This document shows positions 25,363 through 35,499 of a stretch of DNA of 64,000 nucleotides, in pieces (positions within the stretch are counted from its first letter, which is position 1; each line of letters starts with the position of its first letter). The translations under genes and the position numbers were made by a program. This DNA comes from Malaya genurostris (lineage: Eukaryota > Arthropoda > Insecta > Diptera > Culicidae), in assembly GCF_030247185.1 (NCBI RefSeq), contig NC_080572.1, positions 95,591,198 to 95,655,197 of the forward strand. Direction: 5' to 3'. The notes under the pieces are model-generated. The model saw nothing but the letters and a program-made list of their open reading frames with translations, was not told the origin of the DNA and made no database searches.

Positions 25363-26420
25363 TTACTTACTTACTTACTTACATTAATGGTGCAAATCCA
25401 GGCTCCGGAACATGACCGAACGAATTGTAGATTTCCAGGATACTCGATCTTGAGTCGCCGTTCTCGAGTCGCTCTGGACTCCCGCCGCTGCGCGTATCTT
25501 CTTCGATTGCGCACACCCAGCGAGAACGAGGTCGAACCCGCAGTCGACGACCTCTCCCAGGTTCTCTGCTGAGCATCGCGTAGGTCATTGTCTCTTCCGG
25601 CATTCTTGCTACATGTCCAGCTCACTGTATTCTGCCGTGTTTTATGAGCCTTCCAATGTCGGCATGTTTGTATACTTGGTACTTCATTCTCTTCTTTATC
25701 ACCGAGTATTGAGCGCAGATTTTTTCTCTCAAAGACACCGAATGCTCAAATATCCGTTTTCTTCAACAAGCATGCCTCGTGACCGAATAGGGCAGCAGGT
25801 AGTATCAATGACTTGTGTAGAGCAAGTTTTGTGCGTGTCTGCAAGCTACGGGACTTCAGCTGGTTACGGAGTGCATAGAAAGCCTTATTAGCAGCTGCAG
25901 CACACCTTTTTACCTCGCGGCTAATATCATTATCGCATGTCACTAGTGTGCCAAGTCAACAGCTCTACGATCCAAACCAATAATATCAATGTCGTCCGCA
26001 GAACCAAAGAGCATGTGAGGCTTATTGATGATGATTCCGTTTCGCTGCACGCCGGATCTTCGTATCGCACTTTCGAGCGCTATATTGAACAACAAATTTG
26101 AGAGTGCGTTGCCCTGCTTCAATCCATCTAACGTCACGAAACCATCGAATGTCGTATCAGCTATCTTTCGATTTCGATTTCGATAACTAGCTTTGTCATG
26201 TTCCAACATTATCGGCCACATCACTGAGTCGTACGCTGCTTTGAAAACTACAAACAGATGATGAGTCTGCAAGTTATTTTCCCGAAACTTATCGAGAATT
26301 TGTGCTCTTTTGGTCCGTTGTAGAACGTCCTACTTGAAAACCGCATTAGTATTCGCCGACAAAGGATTCAGTCAATGGACGCAGTCTGCTGAACCAAACT
26401 CTACAATGTACCTTGTAACC
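25363..26420 (-). pseudogene. RTE-like LINE reverse transcriptase fossil 1
   Basis: On the - strand, reading from about 26410, the frame passes through VLQRTKRAQILDKFRENN, then FKAAYDSV (RT motif A), DGLKQGNALSNLLFNIALES (motif B region), FGSADDIDIIG (the catalytic DD with G/S before it), and after a frameshift SREVKRCAAAANKAFYALRN and LILPAALFGHEACLLKK. The 3' end is a (GTAA)5 tail on the - strand (TTAC x5 at 25363-25382), the short tandem tail typical of RTE-type LINEs. 5' truncated, with frameshifts near 25943 and 25600. Clade assignment is by pattern. Confidence 0.75.
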
Positions 26421-27302
26421 GTATAGTCTTTATAAGTTCACAGTGGATAGTAACTGAATCGTTATTTTTTCAAACTTTGACTTGACCGTAAAAAAACCAC
26501 GAGCCATGCCAAAGTAGCCATGACAACACTTTGGGCACTTTTACATTTACCTGAACATTGAGGTCATCGCTCGTTAGTCTGGTTTATATAAAAAATGCAT
26601 CAAGTGAAAGTTCACTATGTTTTTACTGTCAGAAATCGTTAAAGGCAAAATATCGCTTCACGAAGCATGCTTTACTGGTGAAGTGTGAATTTGCCGCCCA
26701 AAATTAAATGACATCAACCGATCGAAGCGCCTTCTTCATATCAGTGTCAGTGTTATCAGATTTATATGAAATGTGTAAAAATTTAGATTATATTTCCTTA
26801 GAGATATTTCACATTCATAATCTTATTATGTTTTTCCTCACTAAAAATCGGGCTAGTCTCAACTCCCTCGATTATTCGGGGATCGTTTTATCTATTTTCT
26901 TTCGGGTTGAACGCAAAAGTTAAGACGCGCGCGTGAAGCTTATAAACTTGCAGATATTTTTTTGTGACCGTGTTTAACTAGGGCATATGTAAATATAGTT
27001 TAGACTGCAAGGAGGATCCGTTTACTATTTCATTATTTTGGTAGATAGATATCGACATTACTTCGTACCGCGTAGGTCGTTGTTGTTCGATTGATGATAA
27101 TCGAGTGATATTTAACTCGATTGATGATAATCGAGTGATAATTGATATCGAAACTCCCAACAGCCTGCTGTCCGGAGTTTTACGAGTTTCGAAAAAAAAA
27201 TTCGTATTTTAGTAGGAAGCAAATATTAATACAAAACGCGATAAACTTGTTGCTTATTCTCGGTGGCCGGCTAACTAGAGCAATAACTTACCTTACCTAA
27301 CA
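26421..27302. other. No gene recognised; short direct repeat
   Basis: AT-rich spacer between two LINE fossils. The 24-bp sequence CGATTGATGATAATCGAGTGAT occurs twice (about 27098 and 27120) and each copy holds a CGATT...AATCG palindrome. Otherwise nothing identified. Confidence 0.5.
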
Positions 27303-28570
27303 GCTATAGTCCTGGGGTGTCCTTTGATGTACCAAGCTTACGTCTCCATATAACTCGGTACATGGCTGCTCGTCTCCAGCCACCCAAGGCAAGGATACTT
27401 CGTAGATCACCCTCCAGTTGATCTTGCTCGCTGCGCTCCTCTTCTTCTTGTCCCAGGCGGACTAGATTCAAGAACCATTTTTACTGGGCTCTCGTTCAAC
27501 ATACTTATGACATGATTTTAGCTGTCCGTACGATGGGTGATTCTCCTAGCAGCTGTTGCAATTCGTGATTCATACGCCGTCTCCACGTTCCAGCTGCACT
27601 CCGCCATAGATGGTCCTCAGCACATTTCTTTCGAAAACACTAAGGCCGAATTGGTCCTCTGCTAACATAGTCCAGGTCTCGTGGCCATAGAGAACAACCG
27701 GTCTAATGAGCGTTTTGTAGCCCAATTCCTTGCGGAGGTGTACTTTACTTGATCAAAGGGTTTTTCTGAGTCCAATGTACGCCAAAATAAGCCTCTTTAT
27801 TTCTCTGCTGGTATCATTATCGGCGATCACCAGTGAGCCCAATTATACGAACTCGTCAACCACCTCGATAACATGACCGTCTATCAGTATTCGTGATGAG
27901 GGGTGTAGTGTTTCTTCACTAGAGCCTCGTCCTCTCATGTATTCTGTTTTTGGTGCAGCTTCAGATTTCACTTCGATGTATGTTTGCATCATCTTCTCAA
28001 GGTTACTTGTCACAATATCAAAATCGTCAGCGAAGCCAAAAAGTTGTACGGACTTTCGGAAGATCTGGTCACTTGTGTCGATCATCGCTATTCGAATCAT
28101 ACCTTCCAGAGCAATATTGAACAAGATACAAGAGAGTCAAGATTTGAAGGGACTCGAGAGGATCCCAGATACTCAGACGTAGCACATCACTCTATCCATC
28201 GTTTCTTTGACCAATCGCGTCAGTTTATCCGGAAAACCGTATTCGCGCATGATCTGGCATAGCTGTTCTCGATCGATTGTGTCGTATGTCGCTTTAAAGT
28301 CAATGAATAGGTGGTTGAAGTCAATGAATAGGTGTTGTATTCACGACACTTCTGGAGTACTTGTCTTATCGCGAATATGTGATACGTCTGGTAACTGGTC
28401 ATTGTCCGCGGGTTTGTTGTTCCTCAGCTTACCGATCTCCTACAGATCAGGTGCTGGGAATCTGTCGTCGGCTGAGTGTGCACCCAGATTGATTCCTGTG
28501 TCGTTCTCCTTCAATCCTTCGTTCTCAAGTAGGTCTGCATTCAGACGTGGCTGGCGTCGGTATTGATCAG
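27303..28570 (-). pseudogene. RTE-like LINE reverse transcriptase fossil 2
   Basis: A second RTE-like fossil in the same orientation but from a different family: YQTYHIFAIRQVLQKCREYN, a damaged motif A region, LFNIALEGMIRIAMID, FGFADDFDIVTSNLEKM (catalytic FADD) and ILIDGHVIEVVDEF. The usual motif B block is disrupted by frameshifts near 28150. It contains a small internal duplication (TCAATGAATAGGTG.TG twice at about 28300-28336). 5' truncated; the - strand 3' end at 27303 lies in a GTAAGGTAAGTTATT-type tail. Confidence 0.75.
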
Positions 28571-28656
28571 CATGCACAATGTGAAACTATGTGCTACCCC
28601 CCAATCGGTGTTGAACAGTCGTTCGCACCGCATGCGTATAGCTCTTGGCTCCTGGA

Positions 28657-28788
28657 ATTTTTTTCTGGCTATCTAGAGTTTCATTGATTCAAGGCTTCAG
28701 TCTTTTTCAAGGCTACCTAGTGATTCAGGTAGCCTTGAAAAAGACTGAAGCCTTGAATCAATGAAACTCTAGATGGCCAGAAAAAAAA
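28657..28788. repeat. 62-bp inverted repeat (long hairpin)
   Basis: Arm 1 (28657-28718) and arm 2 (28727-28788) are reverse complements with one mismatch, separated by 8 nt. Both arms contain CAGTCTTTTTCAAGGCT-type sequence related to the small palindromes of the adjoining LINE 5' region. Either a head-to-head duplication at the LINE 5' junction or an independent hairpin element. Confidence 0.85.
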
Positions 28789-28794
28789 GAAAAA

Positions 28795-29656
28795 AGTCTT
28801 TTTAAAGACTAATAATTAGTCAGCCTTTCTCAAGGCTATACAAAGAGTGATATTCTAATATAATCAGTCTTTTTCAAGACTAAGAAATTAATCAGCCTAT
28901 TTTAAGGGTAGCTATTCAAAGAACTATTCTTCGAACCAATCAGTCTTTATTAAGACTACCACAAAATCAGTCTTTATCAAGACCAGAGATGCCAGATATT
29001 TTCAGAGAAAATCTGTATTACCCTGTATAAAAAATCTGTATTTATCTGTATTCACTAATAAAATGAAATTTCTACAATGAAATGATGTTGAACGCTATCT
29101 CAACAGATTATGGTTAAAGAATGAGATTTTCAATGAGCATTTATTTTTCATATCTTCGTAGTTCACAAAAATATGTAAAGACGAAATTTAATATTAATGT
29201 TTTTTCAACCACAATCAAATTTCAATTCCATATACTTTTCTAGATTTACAAAGTTACATAAAATGCAACTTCAAGTCTGGTCATACAACTCTCAGGCCGC
29301 AGACAGAATAAACACGAAAAGCTCGTGCTCACTCTGTCTAAATGTTTTTTTTGTGTTGTTCATCAAATATCTGCACAACAAATTTTTACTTCATATTGTG
29401 ATTTAACCATTGATTAATAAACTTTCATCTCGTCACTGCAATCAAATACTAAAATATAGCTCAGACGAAAACAGTTTAATTTATCTTATAACTTCTTGTG
29501 AAATCTGTATAAATCTGTATTAAATGTAGGGAATCTGTATAAAATCTGTATTCTGTATTAGATCTGTATGAGGTTGTAAAAATCTGTATAATACAGATAA
29601 ATCTATATAAATGGCATCTCTGATCAAGGACCAAACCAGGAGTCTATTTGAAGACT
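28795..29656 (+). repeat. Array of short palindromes at the LINE 5' end
   Basis: Seven imperfect 16-17-nt palindromes of the form (C)AG(T/C)CTttttcAAG(A/G)CT occur at 28795, 28821, 28866, 28893, 28941, 28968 and, after the hAT MITE, 29640. Spacing is about 26-48 bp. They precede the first LINE open frame, so they probably form its 5' UTR or promoter. Confidence 0.7.
28984..29622. mobile_element. Non-autonomous hAT-type MITE in the LINE 5' UTR
   Basis: The 639-bp unit begins CAGAGATGCCAGAT and ends ATGGCATCTCTG. The flanking octamers atcaagac (28976-28983) and atcaagga (29623-29630) agree at 6 of 8 positions, as expected for an old 8-bp hAT duplication. Many ATCTGTAT repeats lie in the subterminal regions on both sides, a common place for hAT transposase binding sites. 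No transposase. Confidence 0.8.
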
Positions 29657-29689
29657 AGTTTAGCCTAGTTAATTTAATTTCAAATTTCA

Positions 29690-30890
29690 TTTTTTTCAAA
29701 AATGCGTCCAACCGGAAAGGCAACAAGCCTAAGGCTAAAAATAATTCAATACGGAATAAATCACAATCCGTTATTCAACATTTTTCTAATAACATTCACG
29801 ATCTTATAGAATCTGAATGTAAAAATAAAAGACAACGGATGGACTTCCCTTCCGTTGATTCTATACCGACTAACAATATTTACGAGATTCTTCCTGAATC
29901 CGATTGTAGCGACATAGAAGAAAATTCTTCTAAAATTCCCAAAATGGACGCTTGTCGTTCTGGGAAGAAACAGCAATCTATGCCACCAGTGACGGTGATG
30001 ATTTCCGAGTCAAAGCATTCCGTACTGAGCTTCCTACTTTTCTCCCGGAAGTAAAAGTCTCATTTCAAATCGGACGAAGAGGAGAATGTCGAGTCTTGGT
30101 TGATGGATTGGAAGATTATGAACGTCTTATCCGATATTTGTCCGAGAAACTTCATAAATTTTATTCATATGATATAAAATCAGACAGACCCTTCAAGGCT
30201 GTCTTGAAAGGTTTATCAAATGATCAAAGTACTGATGTAATTAAAAATGAACTAATAGAATTGCTTGGGTTTGTCCCTTCCCAAGTAATACTTATGAAGA
30301 AAAACGAAGGGTACTTCTAAACCACGCTCAGGAATTTCCCATAAACTTTACCTAATACACTTCAATCGAAGTGACGTAAACAATTTGAAAACTTTAGAAA
30401 TAGCACGTTTCATTTCCCACATTAAAATTCATTGGGAACATTACGCCTGCCAATTCGTCTTCTAACGAAAACAATTTATTGACAGGTAGATCGACCTCGT
30501 CATCATCTTCTTCTAATGTCAGTTATGCTAGTATAACAGGTAGAAATCTATCACTTAATTCTTCTAATGTAAATAATCATAACACAGGACCGCAAAAAGC
30601 GAACGAAAACAATTTATTAATAGGTGGATCGACCAAATAATCTTCTTCTAATGGCAGTTCTAATGACAGTCTACCTACCAATATTCCTTCAATGCCATTC
30701 GCTTCTTTAAATGAAATAGATTTAGGCGATATAACTGAAAATAATATGATCTACCTACAAGATCAACTTTTTCAAATGATCATCTGAATGAATTCGACTT
30801 CATCACTTTTTGAAGCATTTCAAATCGGAAGGCAATTTTCAAATAATATTGTACTGAATTTAAAATTTACCAGTGATGTTAAATAATTAT
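29690..30890 (+). pseudogene. LINE copy 1 ORF1 (nucleic-acid-binding protein), deleted
   Basis: The frame from about 29695 reads KNASNRKGNKPKAK, then SNNIHDLIESECKNKRQR and NNIYEILPESDCSDIEENS, and after a frameshift VSFQIGRRGECRVLVDGL and a low-complexity Ser/Asn part. Compared with copy 2, about 310 bp are missing near 30435, precisely the segment that encodes the three CCHC zinc knuckles. Frameshifts near 29975 and 30320. Non-functional. Confidence 0.75.
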
Positions 30891-31108
30891 TTGAATATTT
30901 TAAATTGGAATGCTCAATCTTTAAAATCGAGTGAAGATGAATTTTATAATTTTCTCAAAGTTCACAGAATTCATATTGCTATTGTGACAGAAACTTTTCT
31001 TAAACCAAATGTCAAATTGAAAAGCAATCCACATTATGTGGTTCATCGATTTGACAGGTTTACTGGAATGGGTGGTGGAGTTGCCATTTTTGTACAACGG
31101 CAAATTAA

Positions 31109-31578
31109 CACTATATCGATTTTGATTGCTTCTTTTCGGCAAGCACTAACTGAGAGAGACGAAAGATATGAAATGAAAAGACGGATAGGTATTCTAGATT
31201 GAATCAGTTATAAATTTAGAATGGAAAAGCTAGCCTAGGCAGGCTCATATAGGCATGATCAGAAGAAAGAAATGAATTCTATTTTAACTTCTACTTGAGG
31301 GGGTCGAACACTAAATTCGAGTCTCCAAGTATGGTCGTATAACAAGTGTAGTTCTTCACCACACTATGCTACTGACACCGGCAAAATAGAACTCAAATCT
31401 TCCCGCCTAGATGAGCCTGACTAGGCTAGCTTTTCGATTCTAAATTTATAACTGATTCAATCTAGAATACCTATCCGTCTTTTCATTTCATATCTTTCGT
31501 CTCTCTCAGTTAATGCTTGCCGAAAAGAACCAATCAAAATCGATATAGTAGACATTATGCGGCAATTAAAACCATATA
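31109..31578. mobile_element. Foldback MITE in the LINE endonuclease domain
   Basis: Absent from LINE copy 2. Long inverted arms run CTATATCGATTTTGATTG... inward from 31111 and end ...CAATCAAAATCGATATAG at about 31548, with about 140 bp per arm. The flanks carry a 15-bp direct repeat, ACAACGGCAAATTAA (31094-31108 and 31579-31593), part of which is LINE sequence. The right side has about 30 extra bases outside the inverted arm. Non-coding. Confidence 0.7.
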
Positions 31579-32062
31579 ACAACGGCAAATTAAACATCGA
31601 ATTTTGCCTACTAAAGTTATTGAAAGCTTGGGAATCGAAGTTGAAACCATTCATGGAATTTATTTCATCGCTGGAGCATATTTGCCATTCCAATGCACCG
31701 GCGAAGAATTAAATTTCTTTAAAGGCGATTTGCAAAAACTCACAAGATATCGACCGAAATTTTTCGTAATACGGGACTTAAATGCAAAGCATGTCCAGTG
31801 GAATTGTAGGCAAAATAACAGTAATGGTAAAATACTTCATAATCAACTCTCATCTGGTTACTTCACAGTTCTTCATCCCAGTAATCCTACTTGTTTCTCT
31901 TCCGTGAAAAACCCGTCTACAATTGATCTGGTTCTAACAGATCAAAGTCACATTTGTGGTGAACCGTTTACACATGCTGACTTTGACTCAGATCATCTTC
32001 CTGTAACATTCAGACTTTCCAACGAAGCTATAATTAATCCAATTAGTTCTATATTCAGCTAT

Positions 32063-32460
32063 TGACGACGATCAGTGAGAGCAGCGATAACAGGAACAGC
32101 TGAAGCGGACTTCGTGACGTACGAGATGTACGTGGTGGATTTCGGCGCCGTGAAAAAGTTGTACTGGGTTTCAATTCACAACACTTTTATTCTACTTCAA
32201 TCTTAACTTTTCTAAACTTTACATAATAAAATATATAACTGACACTGACGTCTAGAAACACAGTCGGACTAAGAAAAAACTCTCTCTTTTGCTGCACAGT
32301 CCCTTTTATAGTTGCTCAATCGGAAACAAGTAGTCCCGGAAACAACATTCAATCCAAAATTGCGTATCGACGAAACTGGATCGATGAAAGACTCGTTTAT
32401 TCGCGAGTCGAAGCTGCGATGACATCTAGAAGGCGCTAGTTTCGTCATCGTTTACGAACA
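32063..32460 (-). repeat. BEL 3' LTR
   Basis: 398 bp starting TGACGACGATCAG and ending TTTACGAACA on the + strand. The purine-rich tract GAAGGGGTCAGGA (- strand, 32461-32475) directly abuts it and is the likely polypurine primer. Confidence 0.9.
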
Positions 32461-32682
32461 TCCTGACCCCTTCAGAAATCACACTTTGAACATCCCGAAC
32501 CTCATCGTACTGATAGTCGACTAAACAGCTGGTTTGTCCCTTGGTTTGATATCGATGATCATCTGACGTTGTGATGTTTACATTCGACTGTCAATGGCTG
32601 CTGGGAAACCGATTGTTGCTGCTGGTGATAATCGTGACAATATCTGGCAAATAAAAAAGACCCGGTAGCGGGTTCAAAGAAA

Positions 32683-34549
32683 TTAAGAAGTATTGGACAG
32701 GTGCTCACCGCGTCCCTTTTTAACAGGGCGTTGTATGTTTATTTCAGGTACGTTCTCAGCTGCGGCAAAGTCATCCGATGACACGACAGGGAGTAAACAA
32801 AGTTTTGCTACTGGCCGGGTGAATTTTCCTTGTGGCGTTTGAAGAGTGACCACTCTGGTTATACCATCAGGACCAGGATGCAGTTCAATTATCCTTGCAG
32901 TAGGCCATCGCATGGGAGCTAAATTGTCTTCTTTGATGACCACTAACTGGTTTTCCGAAAGCTGCACTGGTGGTTTACACCACTTGGTTCTTGCTTGAAG
33001 GGTTGAAAGATATTCAATGTGCCATCGTTTCCAGATATCTTGAAGTATTTTTTGTGTCTGCTGCCACTGGCGTAATCGGTTCAATGGTACTGCAGAGAAG
33101 TCATAATCAGGAACTGATTTTAGTGCTGACCCCGTCAAGAAATGCCCTGGTGTTAACGGGTTGTTGTCTGATGGGTCGTCAGTAAGAGGGACGATTGGTC
33201 TCGAGTTCAGACAGGATTCTATTTGTGTCAACAATGTTTCCATGTCGTCGTGAGCTAGTATGTGGTTTCCTAAAACTCGGATGAAGTGTTTCTGTGCCGA
33301 TTGTATAGCGGCCTCCCACAAGCCACCGAAGTGTGACGCCTTAGGTGGATTGAAGTGCCACTTGATACCGTTTTCGTTGCACTCCTCGGCGATGGCCTGT
33401 TGATGATGCTTGCTACGAATAAGTGCCTTAAGTTCATTAGCAGCGTCTACGAAATTTCTTCCGTTGTCGCTAAATATGTTTGAACACAGTCCTCTGCGTG
33501 CAACAAATCGTCTCAATGCCTGTATAAACTTCGCAGTGCTGAGGTCTGCTACTAATTCCAGGTGTACTGCCTTTGTGCAAAAACATACAAAGACCGCTAC
33601 ATAAGCTTTTCGTGGGCCGGCTCGTCGATGAGTTGATTTCAGTAGTATTGGACCCCAATAGTCAACACCAGTTGTTGAGAAAGGTCTATTGGCAATGACA
33701 CGTGAGGAAGGTAACTCTGCCATGAACTGTTCGAGGAGCTTTGGGCGAGCTCTGACGCAAACGATACAATTGTGAACGATTGTACGGGCTAAGTTTCTGC
33801 CACCTATGATCCAATATCGTAGACGAAGGGTACTAAGAAGCAACTGAGGGGCAGCATGAAGATGTTTTTCGTGGTAGCTTCTCACTAACAGGCTAGATAA
33901 AGCATGGGAGGATGGCAAGATGATTTGATGTTTCGCGTCGTAGGATTGATGAGATTGATTTAGTCTTCCTCCAATTCGTATCAGGCCTTCAGGCGATAAC
34001 ATCGGATGAAACCATTTGATTCGAGATTTCGCAGAAACAGGCTTCATTTGCTCGAGCGATTTCCATTCGTCTACAAATGTTTGCTTCTGGACGAGTTTTA
34101 TCAATCTGGTTTCCGCTTCTCTTGCTTCGTCTACAGATATGCCAATGAAATTCGAATGAGCCGTTGTGTTATGCTGACAGTTTCGAGCAAATCTGAGACA
34201 AAATGCAATTACCCTCAACATACGCTGGTAATTTGAAAATTTGCCGACTAGTTCATCGATGAATGATGACTCGCTTGCCATTGGTGTTGCCGCACAATTG
34301 ACCCTTCGTGATTCACGTAATACATCAGGGTTTTCGATGACAAATGAAGTTTGCGCGGGCCAATCGGTTTCTTTGCGAAGCAGCCATGCAGGTCCATGCC
34401 ACCAAAGGTCACATTGTAGCAGCATATCCGCGGACATGCCTCGTGAAATGTGGTCTGCGGGATTTTCCTTCCCTGCTACGTGTCGCCAGGTACAATTGGA
34501 AGTCGTTTGTTGGATTTTGGACACTCGATTAGCTACAAAAGTGGTCCAC
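32683..34549 (-). pseudogene. BEL integrase and end of RNase H (separated 3' part of pol)
   Basis: About 620 codons on the - strand. It starts in the last part of RNase H (HVAGKENPADHISRG), then the integrase zinc-binding block (HEKHLHAAPQ... with C.VC), the catalytic core with the Asp in GVDYWGP, the Asp in SDNGRNF and the Glu in GLWEAAIQ, and a C-terminal region with a PGPDGITRVVTL/TPQGKFTRPVAKL block typical of BEL/Pao. The frame is open to the junction at 34549, where the Gypsy element begins after the gttgc duplication. Across the insertion the frame agrees with the RNase H part at 40606. Intact as a fragment but cut off from its start. Confidence 0.9.
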
Positions 34550-34554
34550 GTTGC

Positions 34555-34790
34555 TGTAGGGATTAAGAGAAAGAGAAGAGAGAGAGAGAGAGAGAAAGAG
34601 AAGAGAGAGAGAAAGAGGGAGAGATATACATATATAGGTCATATGCACAAATAAATTAATAAAACAGCAGTCTAGTGATTGATCGCGCCTAGAACAGTCG
34701 TCTATTTCTCGTGCTCCGAAATCCAAAAAAAAAAGAAATAATAATTGTGTGAAAATCTTACGATGGAGGATGAATTGGAAAATCACGACA
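34555..34790 (+). repeat. Gypsy 5' LTR, contains the putative gag start codon
   Basis: 236 bp. The U-region is GA-rich (GAGAGAGAGA tract, about 34575-34620). AATAAATTAATAAAACAGC (about 34650) may serve as polyadenylation signal. Near the 3' end lies ATG at 34763, which opens a frame that runs through the LTR boundary and the primer-binding site. Confidence 0.92.
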
Positions 34791-34803
34791 ATGGCGCAAG
34801 TCG
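34763..34803 (+). CDS. Putative first gag exon (starts in LTR, crosses the PBS)
   Basis: From the ATG at 34763 the frame is open through the end of the LTR (34790) and the primer-binding site and reaches CG|GTGAGT at 34803/34804, a consensus splice donor. The exon encodes 13 codons plus two bases. Its last partial codon is completed in frame by the single G before the AAACTA at 35501 if the acceptor at 35499 is used. Without splicing the frame stops at the TGA within the donor. The ATG context is AAACGATGG-like (ACGATGGAG), favourable for initiation. Inferred from sequence only. Confidence 0.6.
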
Positions 34804-35499
34804 GTGAGTTCAAGTGGATTTATAATTACAACAGTAAAGTGATAATTACAACAGTAAGTGATGATTGTACATCTTGAATTTTGTGGATTTGCTTACTTAG
34901 GATTACGTAATACATAAACTGTTCTAAAAAGAAAAATCCCCTGGGAGGGTAAAGTATGTATTCCTCGAGAGGAAAAGTAAGAATTCCCCTGAGAGGGTAG
35001 TGTCGAATATTTCAATAATCGCAATAGTTTTTTTTAGAGGAATAGTTGAAACTCCCCTGAGAGGGTACTTTTTAATTGAAAGCAGTGGATTATTTTCCAA
35101 TAATCATTCCCTGAGAGGAGAGTTTTGATACCCCTGAGAGGGTTATTCGCGTTTGATATTTCTGTATTTAAGTATCCAAGATATGTAAGCATTCCATTAC
35201 ACACTCGTACGCAAAAAAAAAAAAACCAATTTGAGAAATAACATAAAGAGCGAGGTTATCTTACTCGGTAAGAAAATTTTCATGTTGTTTACATGTTGCT
35301 TAGCAACACAAAAAAAAATACAATAATAACTGCTTGATTCCATGGTGTGCTTTGTTATCAGTATAGCAAAATCAAATGCAGCGGTGTATAAGAAGCAATA
35401 TATGCTATGATATATGATACTTATTCAAGTTTTATTACAATTCTCTGACTGGAAGTTCATATGATGATTTATGTTAATTTTTCGATCAATTTTTTTTAG
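34804..35499 (+). other. Putative leader intron of the Gypsy element
   Basis: 696 bp from GTGAGT (34804) to a long T-tract and AG (TTTTTTTTAG, 35490-35499). It contains stops in all frames, A-runs, and the five-copy CCCCTGAGAGGGT array. Gag similarity and codon use begin right after the acceptor. Confidence 0.6.
34938..35143 (+). promoter_or_regulatory. Five-copy CCCCTGAGAGGGT array in the Gypsy leader
   Basis: Copies at 34938-34950 (CCCCTGGGAGGGT), 34986-34998, 35054-35066, 35109-35120 (degenerate, CCCTGAGAGGAG) and 35131-35143. Each is an imperfect palindrome (CCCT-GAG-AGGG). A related TTCCTCGAGAGGAA lies at about 34961. Placement between PBS and gag recalls the Su(Hw) site cluster of Drosophila gypsy, although the motif itself is different. 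A binding role is inferred. Confidence 0.6.

Noticed and set aside
28795..28983. CRISPR-like array (regular short palindromes)
   Set aside because: Eukaryotic context, no conserved repeat/spacer lengths, and position fits a LINE 5' UTR.
35471..35499. ATG at 35471 as the Gag start
   Set aside because: It lies within the AT-rich pyrimidine-tract region of the putative splice acceptor. The LTR ATG joined by a consensus intron in frame explains the leader better. It remains the fallback if no splicing is found.
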